From Rhodobacter sp. (GTDB taxonomy: Bacteria > Pseudomonadota > Alphaproteobacteria > Rhodobacterales > Rhodobacteraceae): a stretch of 64,000 nt of DNA. The translations under genes and the position numbers were made by a program. The stretch covers positions 25,396-89,395 of the forward strand of contig JAIYDJ010000087.1 of assembly GCA_027487575.1 (NCBI GenBank), in the 5' to 3' direction. Shown here piece after piece: positions 28,122-36,382 of the stretch (positions are counted from its first letter, which is position 1; every line of letters begins with the position of its first letter). The notes under the pieces are model-generated. The model had not been told where the DNA came from. It did not search any database and saw nothing but the letters and a program-made list of their open reading frames with translations.

Positions 28122-28162
28122 CCCGTTTGCCTGAACGGGTGCAGCCCGGCGTCAAGCTGCAC
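28122..28162 (+). promoter_or_regulatory. Two abutting leader hairpins upstream of the amino-acid importer
   Basis: CCCGTT/AACGGG (28122-28127 and 28134-28139) and GTGCAGC/GCTGCAC (28139-28145 and 28156-28162) form stems that share base 28139. They lie 76 nt before the ATPase start in a 293-bp gap between divergent genes. This could be a structured 5' leader. I recognise no known riboswitch class, and nothing else is visible in this gap. Confidence 0.3.
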
Positions 28163-28237
28163 GGGCGGACGGCCTTCACGCAGGAAAGACTTGCGCTTGC
28201 AGAAATTGCGCGTTCAGATGACCGGAACGGGGGGCGC

Positions 28238-29011
28238 ATGGCGAAAGATGGCGATCGACGGCCCGAGGCCATTCAGGTCACCGACCTGCACAAGAGCTTC
28301 GGCACGCACAAGGTTCTGAAGGGTGTGTCCCTGACCGCCCGCGAAGGTGACGTCGTGGCGATCATCGGCGGCTCCGGGTCCGGCAAATCGACCATGTTGC
28401 GCTGCATCAACTTTCTGGAAACCCCGACCTCGGGCACCATCCATGTCGCGGGCGAGCCTGTGGCGATGCGCCCGGACGGTGCGCCATCGGACCGCAGGCA
28501 GCTTGACCGCATCCGGCAATCGCTGGGCATGGTGTTCCAGTCGTTCAACCTGTGGACCCACCGCACCGTGCTGGAAAACCTGATCGAGGTGCCGGTCCAT
28601 GTCCAGAAATGCCCGAAGGACGTGGCGGTGGAACGCGCGCGCAAGCTTCTGGCCCGCGTCGGGCTGGCGGAAAAGGAAGGGGCCTATCCCGCCTTCATGT
28701 CGGGCGGCCAGCAGCAGCGCGCGGCCATCGCGCGGGCGCTGTGCATGGAACCCAAGGCCATGCTGTTCGACGAACCGACCAGCGCCCTTGACCCCGAACT
28801 GGTGGGCGAGGTGCTGCAGGTCATCCGCGGCCTTGCCGACGAAGGGCGGACGATGATCCTTGTCACGCACGAGATGAAATTCGCGCGCGAGGTCGCCAGC
28901 CACGTGATCTATCTTCACAACGGCCAGATCGAGGAAGAAGGTCCGCCAGACCAGTTGTTTGGTGCGCCAAGGTCCGAAAGGCTGAAGCAGTTTCTCAAAT
29001 CCGTCGCCTGA
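28238..29011 (+). CDS. Polar amino-acid ABC importer ATP-binding protein
   Basis: A 257-aa ATPase of the HisP/ArtP/AotP type. It has Walker A (GGSGSGKST), the family-specific MVFQSFNLWTHRTVLEN, signature MSGGQQQR, Walker B (AMLFDEP) and switch TLVTHEMKFA-like residues (LVTHEMKFA). The start is the ATG at 28238, after a G-rich ribosome site, giving the standard N-terminus (IQVTDLHKSFG). It is the first gene of a four-gene importer: ATPase, binding protein, two permeases. Confidence 0.92.
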   Translation: MAKDGDRRPEAIQVTDLHKSFGTHKVLKGVSLTAREGDVVAIIGGSGSGKSTMLRCINFLETPTSGTIHVAGEPVAMRPDGAPSDRRQLDRIRQSLGMVFQSFNLWTHRTVLENLIEVPVHVQKCPKDVAVERARKLLARVGLAEKEGAYPAFMSGGQQQRAAIARALCMEPKAMLFDEPTSALDPELVGEVLQVIRGLADEGRTMILVTHEMKFAREVASHVIYLHNGQIEEEGPPDQLFGAPRSERLKQFLKSVA

Positions 29012-29044
29012 ACAAAACGGAACAACCAAGCCAAGGAGACATCC

Positions 29045-29812
29045 ATGAACTTCAGATCCCTGATCGCCGCAGCCCTGCTGCTGGCAACGCCCGTCGCAGC
29101 CCAGGAAGTGAAGATCGGCATTGCCGCCGAGGCCTATCCACCCTTCGCCAGCCCCGATGCCAGCGGCAACTGGGTCGGCTGGGAAGTGGATTTCATCAAC
29201 GCCATGTGCGCGGCGGGTGAGATGCAGTGCGTCATCACTCCGGTCGCGTGGGACGGCATCATTCCGTCGCTGACCTCGGGGCAGATCGACGTCATCATGG
29301 CCTCGATGTCGATCACCGAGGAACGGATGAAGACGATCAGCTTTTCGGACAAGTACTACAACACCCCCACCGTGATCATCGGGGCCAAGGGTGTCGACAT
29401 GCCGCCGACGCCCGAAGGGCTGGCGGGCAAGATCATCGGCGTGCAGGCGTCCACCGTTCATGCCGACTATGTCGAGAAATACTTCGCGCCGACCGCCGCC
29501 GAAGTGAAAATCTACCAGACGCAGGACGAGGCGAACCAGGACCTTGCCGCCGGGCGGATCGACGCGATCCAAGCCGACAGCATTGCGATGGACGCGTTTC
29601 TGGCGTCCGAAGCCGGTGCGGCCTGCTGTGATCTGAAGGGGTCGGTCGCGGATGACCCGGCGATCCTCGGGCTTGGCGTGGGTGCCGGTGTGCGCAAGGA
29701 AGACACCGAACTGGTGGCCAAGATCAACGCCGCGATTGCCAAGGTGATCGCCGACGGGACCTATGATTCGATCACGGCAAACTACTTTGCGTCGTCGATC
29801 TACGGCGGCTGA
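29045..29812 (+). CDS. Periplasmic binding protein for basic/polar amino acids
   Basis: A 255-aa exported protein with a signal peptide ending at VAAQ (about 20). Family 3 features are YPPFASPDASGNWVGWEVDF and ASMSITEERMKTISFSDKYY; the Arg and Asp here normally bind the amino-acid backbone. A cysteine pair (MCAAGEMQC) may form a disulphide. With a dimethylargininase and an arginine-type decarboxylase next door, arginine or its methylated forms are likely ligands. The ligand is inferred from context. Confidence 0.88.
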   Translation: MNFRSLIAAALLLATPVAAQEVKIGIAAEAYPPFASPDASGNWVGWEVDFINAMCAAGEMQCVITPVAWDGIIPSLTSGQIDVIMASMSITEERMKTISFSDKYYNTPTVIIGAKGVDMPPTPEGLAGKIIGVQASTVHADYVEKYFAPTAAEVKIYQTQDEANQDLAAGRIDAIQADSIAMDAFLASEAGAACCDLKGSVADDPAILGLGVGAGVRKEDTELVAKINAAIAKVIADGTYDSITANYFASSIYGG

Positions 29813-29820
29813 CAAAGTGA

Positions 29821-29845
29821 CCCGCTGGGGTGCCACGCCGGCGGG
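29821..29845 (+). terminator. First hairpin after the amino-acid binding protein
   Basis: CCCGCTGG (29821-29828) pairs with CCGGCGGG (29838-29845) with one G-U pair, 8 nt after the binding-protein stop, and is followed by CCTTT. It may attenuate transcription into the permease genes. Confidence 0.5.
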
Positions 29846-29933
29846 CCTTTCCAATTCCATCCGTCCCGCACGGCAGGGAATGGCACGCAGACCGTTGGTT
29901 CGCCTCGCGCAGACCGTGGTGCATAGTGCTGAC

Positions 29934-29964
29934 CCGACCCCTTCCCGTCTGCGGAAGGGGTCGG
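29934..29964 (+). terminator. Second, stronger hairpin before the permease genes
   Basis: A perfect 12-bp stem: arms 29934-29945 and 29953-29964, loop of 7 nt. It lies in the 189-nt gap between binding-protein and permease genes, 37 nt before the permease start. Such a stable structure can stop RNA polymerase in part or protect the upstream message, giving more binding protein. Confidence 0.65.
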
Positions 29965-30001
29965 CAGCCCGCGCCGCGCCGACGCGCCCCGGGTGCGGGG
30001 C

Positions 30002-30727
30002 ATGAGCGTTGCGGCAACGCTTGATCTTCTGGCCTGGTCACCACCGGGCTGGGGGGCTGCGTTGGCGGTGGGGCTTGGCAGGTCCCTGATGATTGCCGTG
30101 GGGGCCTTCGGCCTTGGCCTTCTGATCGGCATCTGCGGTGCCTATGGCAAGCTTTACGGCGGGCCGGTGACCCGCGACCTTCTGGGGATTTACACGACCA
30201 TCGTGCGCGCGGTGCCCGAACTGGTGTTGATCCTGATCCTGTATTTCGCCGTCACGTCGTCGCTGAACACGCTGCTGCTTGCCTGGGGCTTCGAGCGTGT
30301 GCAGATTTCCGGCTTTGTCGCCGGGATCGCCGTGCTGGGCGTCGTACAGGGGGCCTATGCAACAGAAATCCTGCGCGGGGCGATCCTTTCGGTGCCGCCC
30401 GGCCAGATCGAGGCCGCCCGCGCCATGGGCATGCCGCCCCTGACACTGGCCTGGCGGGTGACCTTTCCGCAGATGCTTGCCGCGGCGGTGCCCGGCCTTG
30501 CGAACCTGTGGCTCATCGCCACCAAGGACACGGCACTGCTTGCCGTGGTGGGCTTTGCCGAACTGACACTGGTAACCCGTCAGGCGGCCAGCACGACCAA
30601 GGCCTTCTTCACCTTCTTCATGGCGGCGGGTGTTCTGTACCTTGTCGTGTCGATCCTCTCGACCCTGATGTTCAACCGGATCGAGGCTTGGGCACGGCGC
30701 GGCCAGGTCCGTCAGGAGGGGCGCTGA
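30002..30727 (+). CDS. Polar amino-acid ABC importer permease 1
   Basis: A 241-aa permease of the HisQ/ArtQ type. The periplasmic-face segment IVRAVPELVLILILYF and the ATPase-contact loop (IEAARAMGMPPLTLAWRVTFPQ) are typical. Five or so membrane segments are evident. The ATG at 30002 is preferred over a GTG at 29993 because it leaves the usual short N-terminus. The stop shares a base with the next permease start (TGATG). Confidence 0.9.
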   Translation: MSVAATLDLLAWSPPGWGAALAVGLGRSLMIAVGAFGLGLLIGICGAYGKLYGGPVTRDLLGIYTTIVRAVPELVLILILYFAVTSSLNTLLLAWGFERVQISGFVAGIAVLGVVQGAYATEILRGAILSVPPGQIEAARAMGMPPLTLAWRVTFPQMLAAAVPGLANLWLIATKDTALLAVVGFAELTLVTRQAASTTKAFFTFFMAAGVLYLVVSILSTLMFNRIEAWARRGQVRQEGR

Positions 30728-31503
30728 TGCGCGGGTTCTGGGTGCCACGCCGCATCGTGATGGCCGTGATTGCGGGGCTTCTGGTCTTGTGGTGCGCGAT
30801 GGCACTGAACTGGACGTGGCTTGCAGACCCGAAATATCAGGCGCTGATCGTGCGGGGCATCTGGACCACGGGCTGGCTTTTGGTCGTGACCATGGTGCTG
30901 GGCATGCTTCTGGCAATTCCGCTTGGCTTAGCGCAGGCCGCAGGGCCGTGGTGGCTGGCGCAGCCCGCTGCCGGTTTCTGCGGGCTGATCAGGGGCACGC
31001 CGCTGCTGCTGCAACTGTGGCTTCTGTACTACGGGATCGGCTCGCTGTTCCCGTCGATCCCGTGGATCCGCCAATCCGACCTGTGGCCGATCCTGCGGCA
31101 GGCCTGGCCCTATGCCGTGCTGGCGCTGACGATGTCGGTGGCCGGGTATTCCGGCGAAGTGATGCGCGGGGCCTTCAAGGGCGTGCCCTATGGCCAACTG
31201 GAGGCGGCGAAGGCGATGGGCATGCCGCGCCTGACCATCTTCCGGCGGATCTGGCTGCCGCAGGCGTTCCACCGCGTCCTGCCGACCCTTGGGGGCGAGA
31301 CGGTGCTGACGCTGAAGGCAACCCCGCTGGTCGCCACCATCACGGTGGTGGACATCTACGCGGTGTCCTCGCGTGTGCGTCAGGACACCTTCATCGTCTA
31401 TGAACCGTTGCTGCTGCTGGCTGTGGTCTACATGGCGATTGCCGGGGTGATCGTGCTGCTGTTCCGCTGGCTTGAATCGCTGGTGCCCCAGAAACGGGTC
31501 TGA
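30727..31503 (+). CDS. Polar amino-acid ABC importer permease 2
   Basis: A 258-aa permease of the HisM/ArtM type, partner of the preceding gene. It has LIRGTPLLLQLWLLYYGIG and the coupling loop LEAAKAMGMPRLTIFRRIWLPQ. It starts at the ATG overlapping the previous stop. It ends 21 nt before the convergent kinase gene, with no clear terminator between them. Confidence 0.9.
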   Translation: MRGFWVPRRIVMAVIAGLLVLWCAMALNWTWLADPKYQALIVRGIWTTGWLLVVTMVLGMLLAIPLGLAQAAGPWWLAQPAAGFCGLIRGTPLLLQLWLLYYGIGSLFPSIPWIRQSDLWPILRQAWPYAVLALTMSVAGYSGEVMRGAFKGVPYGQLEAAKAMGMPRLTIFRRIWLPQAFHRVLPTLGGETVLTLKATPLVATITVVDIYAVSSRVRQDTFIVYEPLLLLAVVYMAIAGVIVLLFRWLESLVPQKRV

Positions 31504-31524
31504 ATGGTCCGGCAGGCCGGGCTT

Positions 31525-34500
31525 TCACCGGCCGGGGGTCACGCCTTGCGCCTGATCCAGACAGCGGGCAATTTCGGCAACCAGCATCTCGGGACCGACC
31601 GGTTTGCCCAGCAAAGGGGCCGATTGCAGGATGAGAGGTTGCTGTTCGCGCGAATAGCCGGATGTGGCGACAAAGGGCGTTCCCCGCCGCAACAGCTCGC
31701 GCGCGACGGGTTCGGATGTCTCGGTGCCCAGGTTTGTGTCCACCACGGCGGCATCGCACCCGATTTGTCCAAGCAGCGCAAGGGCCTGGGAAACCGAGTT
31801 GGCCGGGCCGACCACAACATAGCCCGCGTCCGACAGTGTCTGGGCAAAATCCATCGCGATCAGGGGATCATCCTCGACCACCAGAATGCGGCGCCCGGTT
31901 CCAAGGCTGGCTGTCGCGGCGGCATGATCGCCATTCGACCGACCCATCGGCACCGCGGCGCTTTCGATCAATCCGTCCGCCGCGCAACTCAGCCCCCAGA
32001 CAAGTCCGGTCGGGTGAAAGTCGATGTGCGCGTCGCAGCCGAGGCTCATCCGCAGCATGCCGTCGATGATGGTCGAACCGAACCCGCGGCGCGTGGGTGG
32101 AACGACCGTCGGGCCTCCGCTTTCGATCCAAGACATCACGAACTGCGTCTGACCCGCATCTCCCGGCTGCAAGTGCCAGCCGATGTTCACGCGACCGATG
32201 GCGTTCGACAGCGACCCGTACTTGGCGGCATTGGTGGCAAGTTCGTGCAGGGCCAGACCAAGTGTCTGCGATCCCGCGGCCGTTATCTTGACCGGAGGTC
32301 CGCTGATCGTGATGCGTGCCTCGTGGTCATCGCCGAAGTGCGCGAGTTGCGAGCGGACAAGCTCGGCAAGCTGCACGGCCCGCCATTCGCTTTTCACCAG
32401 CAGGTCCTGACCGGCAGACAGGGCGCTGATGCGCTGTCCGAACCGTGCGATGAAATCCTCGGGCTGCGTCGTCACGGTGCGCCGGGCAATCGCCTGCACC
32501 AGCGACAGCATGTTCTTCGCGCGATGGTTGACCTCGCCCATCAGCAGCTTGATGTGTTCTTCCTGCCGCTGTTTTTCCGAGAAATCGTAGAAATGGCACA
32601 CCACTCCGGGGCGGCCGTCCGGCAGGATCACACGCTCGATCTTCCAGTCGTAGGCTTCGGTCGCATCGACCTCGGCACGACGTTCGATCAGTTGCGCCTT
32701 GTGGGGATCGCCCGTCGCCAGCGTGTGGCGGAACCGCGAGACGATGTCCTGCGCCACTTCCTCCGGCCAGATGGCATGAATGACCTCGCTGAAATCGCGT
32801 CCGATCAGCGGTTTTACACCGTGAAACCCCTTGATTGCGCCTTCGCTGATCTGGATCATGCGGAAGTCGGCGTCGACCAGATAGGTGCCGAACGGTGAAC
32901 GGTCGATCAGGTTTCGGAAGGTGTCATGCGCAATCTGCAGGCGGTCTTCGGCGCGGGCGCGTTCGACCGCCGCCCAGGTGCGTTCGGCAACCTCGTGTTG
33001 CAACGCCTTTTCCACCTCGGTCCAGCGGCGCGGTTCGGGGCTTGCCGTGGTGAACAGCGCCACCAGACGGCCATCGCGCCACAGCGGAACCGCCGATCCC
33101 GAGTGTATCCCGAAGGCGGTCAGGGCATCGGCGCGCGCGTCGGGCAGGTGGGCGGGGTCATCGAAAAACTCTGCCCCCCCTTGCGGCACCCCGAACGGTC
33201 CATGGTCCGACAGGCGGCCGGTGTCCGGCAGGGCCGCGGGCAGCCACCCGTCGCTGTACCGGCCCAAGGCATGAAACTGGTCGCCGTCCGGGTCGATGAT
33301 CAGGTACTGGGCAAGAGGCAGCCCGCAGTGGCGCGCAAACAGTTCGGCAGCGACGGAAACGGCCGTCGTCACATCGCGGGCAGTGCGAAGCCGGTCGCTC
33401 AACACCAGCAACAGCTTTTGCTGACGATCACTTTCGCGCAGGCGGTCCTCGGCATCCAGACGTTCCGTCATGTCCAGCACGACGGCAAGCAGACCGCGAT
33501 AGGTGCCGTCCGCGTCGCGCAATGCCGAGACGTTGCTGCTGCAGCGGACCATCACGCCGTCCTTGCGGCGATAGTTCTTCTCGATCTGAAAGTCCGGTCC
33601 GCCTTTGGCCAGCCTGTCCACCGCGGCCAGGGTTGCCGCCACGCTGGTGGGATGGGTCAGGTCGACCACGTTCATTCCGCGCATTTCAGGCTCGCTGTAA
33701 CCCAGCATCTCGCACCAGCGGCTGTTGAAGAACACGATGCGGCCATCGGCATCGGTCTGCACGATCCCGGCGGGAGACTGATTGAGAATGCCCTTGAGCC
33801 GCGTTTCGCTGTCGCGCAGCGCGGCTTCGGCGTGTTTGCGCGCAGAGATGTCGACGCACATCCCGAACCATTCGAGAATGACCCCGTCCCGATGGATCGG
33901 AACGGCCTGCACGCGCATCCAGCGCCATGCCCCGTCATGGCGGCGGATGCGATGTTCGCTGTTGAACGGGACATTGCGGGAAACGGCATCGGTCCACCGG
34001 GCAGTCGCGGCACCGGCGTCGTCCGGATGCACGGCACGGAGCCAGCCATCGCCCAGCGTCTCGGTCGCGGACAGACCGGTGAAGGCCTGCCATGACGGCT
34101 GCGGTTTGTCCTGAAACCCCGAAGGCGGGCAGGACCAGGTCACGGCGCTGGTAGTCTCGATGGCGGTGCGATAGCGATGTTCGCTTTCCTGCAGCGCCGC
34201 GTCGGCCCGTTTTCGTTCGGTGATGTCATACGCGGTCGACAGGATGCCTTCGATCCGGCCTTCGGCATTTCGGCGCGGCCGGACCGTCAGATGGAAGTGA
34301 CTGGGGTCCTGACCGGGCGCTGCGACGGTCACTTCCTGGCTTGCGGACTGACCGGTCGCCAGCACCCTTTTCTTCAGGCTGATCAGATGCGGAGCGACGG
34401 CCCCATCCATGAGATCGGCATCGGTCTTGCCCAGGACGAAACCGGCGTCATGCCCCAGCGCCGGATTGCAGATCCACGTGTAGCGCAGATCAGGATCCTG

Positions 34501-35469
34501 TTCAAAAACGGTGATCGGCGACCCCGCAAGGGCAAAACGAAACCGGTTTTCGCTTTCCGCCAGCGCCAGTTCCCCGTGCTTGCGCTGCGTGATGTCCAGC
34601 GCGACGCCGATGGCCTGGCGTGCGCCCCCGTTTTCGTCCCGCAGAAAGACGGTGTCGGTGCTCATGTACCAGCGCCAGTTTTCCGACTTGTCCTTCATCC
34701 GGTATTCAAGCGACGCCGTTTCTCCGGGCTTCAACCGGCGGACACCCGCGAGGTGATCCTTGAACCGCGGCTGATCATCGGGGTGCATCAGCCTTTGCGC
34801 CGCATCCGGCCCCATTTGCGCAATCTCGTCGGAACTGTACGACCCCTCGAAGGTGTTATTCACATAGACGGTCCGGTTTTCGTCCAGATCATAGATGTAA
34901 AGAACGCCCGGCAGCACATCGATGATCCTGCCGAGGAAGTGCTGATGCGCGCGCGATTCCGCCTCGACCTTCCGGCGACGGGTGACATCGCGGATGTTGA
35001 ACTGGATCACCGTCCGGAAGTCTTCTTCGTACCGGTTTGCCACAACCTCGACGTCACGCGTCACGCCGTCCGCGGTTTGCAGCGGCAGGTTTTCATAGCG
35101 CACCTGCCCTGACGCGATCAGCGTTTCAAGCATGGTCTGGCGGGCCTGGGCTTCGGTGAACAATCCAAGCTGGAAAACCTCCATACCGACAAGATCGGCA
35201 AGCGGGTATCCAAGCAAGGCGATCATGAACGGATTGGCGTCGATGATCTTGCGGGTTTCAAGGTCGACGATCAGAATCCCGTCCTGTGCTGCTTCGAAAA
35301 GACGCCGGTAGCGAAGCTCGGAAACCACCTTGTCGTTCTCCAGCGGTCTTGATGACAGCGCGTCCTGAAGCTGCCGTTCCACGGCGTGCAGGCGGCGGCG
35401 CAGTTCCGCGTTCTCCTCCAACATGCCGATGGGTCCCTGCATTTCTGTCACCTGCCGCCTGAGGGTCAT
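31525..35469 (-). CDS. Multi-PAS/GAF HWE-family hybrid sensor kinase
   Basis: A 1314-aa soluble kinase without membrane segments. A short coiled-coil start (about 15-40) is followed by about five PAS modules (about 50-165, 175-298, 305-420, 430-548, 555-675), a GAF domain (about 685-840) and one more PAS (about 848-965). The kinase core has His982 (EVNHRAKNMLSLVQA) and the Trp-x-Glu motif at 1114-1116 (SWIES) that defines HWE kinases. A C-terminal receiver carries Asp1244 (VVDTNLG). The ATG at 35469 overlaps the stop of a 42-aa ORF; the open frame extends 17 codons further but the coupled start is better supported. Ligand and partner are unknown. Confidence 0.88.
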   Translation of the reverse strand: MTLRRQVTEMQGPIGMLEENAELRRRLHAVERQLQDALSSRPLENDKVVSELRYRRLFEAAQDGILIVDLETRKIIDANPFMIALLGYPLADLVGMEVFQLGLFTEAQARQTMLETLIASGQVRYENLPLQTADGVTRDVEVVANRYEEDFRTVIQFNIRDVTRRRKVEAESRAHQHFLGRIIDVLPGVLYIYDLDENRTVYVNNTFEGSYSSDEIAQMGPDAAQRLMHPDDQPRFKDHLAGVRRLKPGETASLEYRMKDKSENWRWYMSTDTVFLRDENGGARQAIGVALDITQRKHGELALAESENRFRFALAGSPITVFEQDPDLRYTWICNPALGHDAGFVLGKTDADLMDGAVAPHLISLKKRVLATGQSASQEVTVAAPGQDPSHFHLTVRPRRNAEGRIEGILSTAYDITERKRADAALQESEHRYRTAIETTSAVTWSCPPSGFQDKPQPSWQAFTGLSATETLGDGWLRAVHPDDAGAATARWTDAVSRNVPFNSEHRIRRHDGAWRWMRVQAVPIHRDGVILEWFGMCVDISARKHAEAALRDSETRLKGILNQSPAGIVQTDADGRIVFFNSRWCEMLGYSEPEMRGMNVVDLTHPTSVAATLAAVDRLAKGGPDFQIEKNYRRKDGVMVRCSSNVSALRDADGTYRGLLAVVLDMTERLDAEDRLRESDRQQKLLLVLSDRLRTARDVTTAVSVAAELFARHCGLPLAQYLIIDPDGDQFHALGRYSDGWLPAALPDTGRLSDHGPFGVPQGGAEFFDDPAHLPDARADALTAFGIHSGSAVPLWRDGRLVALFTTASPEPRRWTEVEKALQHEVAERTWAAVERARAEDRLQIAHDTFRNLIDRSPFGTYLVDADFRMIQISEGAIKGFHGVKPLIGRDFSEVIHAIWPEEVAQDIVSRFRHTLATGDPHKAQLIERRAEVDATEAYDWKIERVILPDGRPGVVCHFYDFSEKQRQEEHIKLLMGEVNHRAKNMLSLVQAIARRTVTTQPEDFIARFGQRISALSAGQDLLVKSEWRAVQLAELVRSQLAHFGDDHEARITISGPPVKITAAGSQTLGLALHELATNAAKYGSLSNAIGRVNIGWHLQPGDAGQTQFVMSWIESGGPTVVPPTRRGFGSTIIDGMLRMSLGCDAHIDFHPTGLVWGLSCAADGLIESAAVPMGRSNGDHAAATASLGTGRRILVVEDDPLIAMDFAQTLSDAGYVVVGPANSVSQALALLGQIGCDAAVVDTNLGTETSEPVARELLRRGTPFVATSGYSREQQPLILQSAPLLGKPVGPEMLVAEIARCLDQAQGVTPGR

Positions 35470-35594
35470 TCGACCCTTTTGCTGAGTTCGCCAACCGGCG
35501 CCCAATGGATCGCGATACAACAGGTGGCGCCCTGATAGATCATCTCAGGGTTGAACAATGTCCGGCGGCTTGCGTCAATGATTTCGATGCTCAT
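35466..35594 (-). CDS. Unrecognised 42-aa protein coupled to the HWE kinase
   Basis: A small open frame from ATG 35594 to a TGA at 35466 that overlaps the kinase start as ATGA. AGGAG stands about 5 nt before the ATG, one of the best ribosome sites in this region; the kinase itself has none as good. The peptide begins MSIEIIDASRR, contains adjacent cysteines at 25-26 (GATCCIAIHW) and ends SKRVE. It has no membrane segment or signal peptide. I do not recognise a family. It may be a genuine small partner of the kinase or a leader peptide that delivers ribosomes to it. Confidence 0.6.
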   Translation of the reverse strand: MSIEIIDASRRTLFNPEMIYQGATCCIAIHWAPVGELSKRVE

Positions 35595-35904
35595 CGTCAC
35601 TCCTCGCTTGGACAGAAAGGGTGTGTGATCTCGACTCGGTCACGCCTGTGGATAAGGAAAAATCATATTTTTGAAGTTTTGCCTATCCCCTGCCGTTTGC
35701 CTCCCTTTCAGATTGCCGGGTCACCTGTGCTGAACGCGGTACAGCAGACGCCCGCTTGCGCAAAATGCTGGCATCGGTTGAAGACAGCGGCGGGCGGTGT
35801 GATGCGGGCACCGGTGAGGGCCATGCCCCGACCTTCGGCTGGACCGGCCGCTTTGTCGCCTTACATCAAGGGGACGCTGAACCTGCCATCCCGGAGCCTG
35901 CCGC
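35595..35904. other. 310-bp divergent gap, AT-rich core
   Basis: This gap separates the kinase operon (minus) from the DUF427 gene (plus). An AT-rich patch at about 35650-35690 stands out from the GC-rich surroundings. On the minus strand it holds TATGAT (complement of 35662-35667), a good -10 hexamer 67 nt upstream of the small ORF, though no matching -35 is clear. No other gene is supported here. Confidence 0.4.
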
Positions 35905-36378
35905 ATGACCGATCTGCCGCGCGAAAACGTCCAGTCGTACCCGCGCCCCCCGGCGCTGGAACCGGTGCCGCAGAGCATCATCCTGTGGCTTGGCGGCGTG
36001 CGGGTGGCCGAAACGACCCGCGCCCTGCGCGTGCTCGAGACACACCATGCGCCGACCTACTACCTGCCATTGCAGGACATTCACGCCACCCTGCGCCCGG
36101 CCAAGGGCAGCAGCCTGTGCGAGTGGAAGGGCGTCGCGCGCTACTTCGATGTGCTGGCGGGATCGGCAACAGCCCCCCGCGCCGCCTGGGCCTATGACAG
36201 CCCCACCGCCGGTTTTGCCGCCTTGTCGGCGCATGTGGCCTTTTATGCCGCCCTGATGGACGAGGCATGGGTTGGCGATCTGCGTGTCATGCCGCAACCG
36301 GGCAGCTTTTACGGCGGTTGGGTGACGTCCAATCTGGATGGACAGATCAAGGGCGGGCCCGGAACGCAGCACTGGTAA
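35905..36378 (+). CDS. DUF427 domain protein
   Basis: A 157-aa protein with one DUF427 domain: the stretch VRVAETTRALRVLETHHAPTYY, the DIHATLRP/CEWKGVARYFDV middle and WAYDSPTAGFAALSAHVAFY end are typical. The fold is small and beta-rich; no biochemical role is established for the family. The C-terminal part (MPQPGSFYGGWVTSNLDG) is also usual for it. It stands alone, ending 4 nt before the convergent LysR gene. Confidence 0.85.
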   Translation: MTDLPRENVQSYPRPPALEPVPQSIILWLGGVRVAETTRALRVLETHHAPTYYLPLQDIHATLRPAKGSSLCEWKGVARYFDVLAGSATAPRAAWAYDSPTAGFAALSAHVAFYAALMDEAWVGDLRVMPQPGSFYGGWVTSNLDGQIKGGPGTQHW

Positions 36379-36382
36379 CGGG

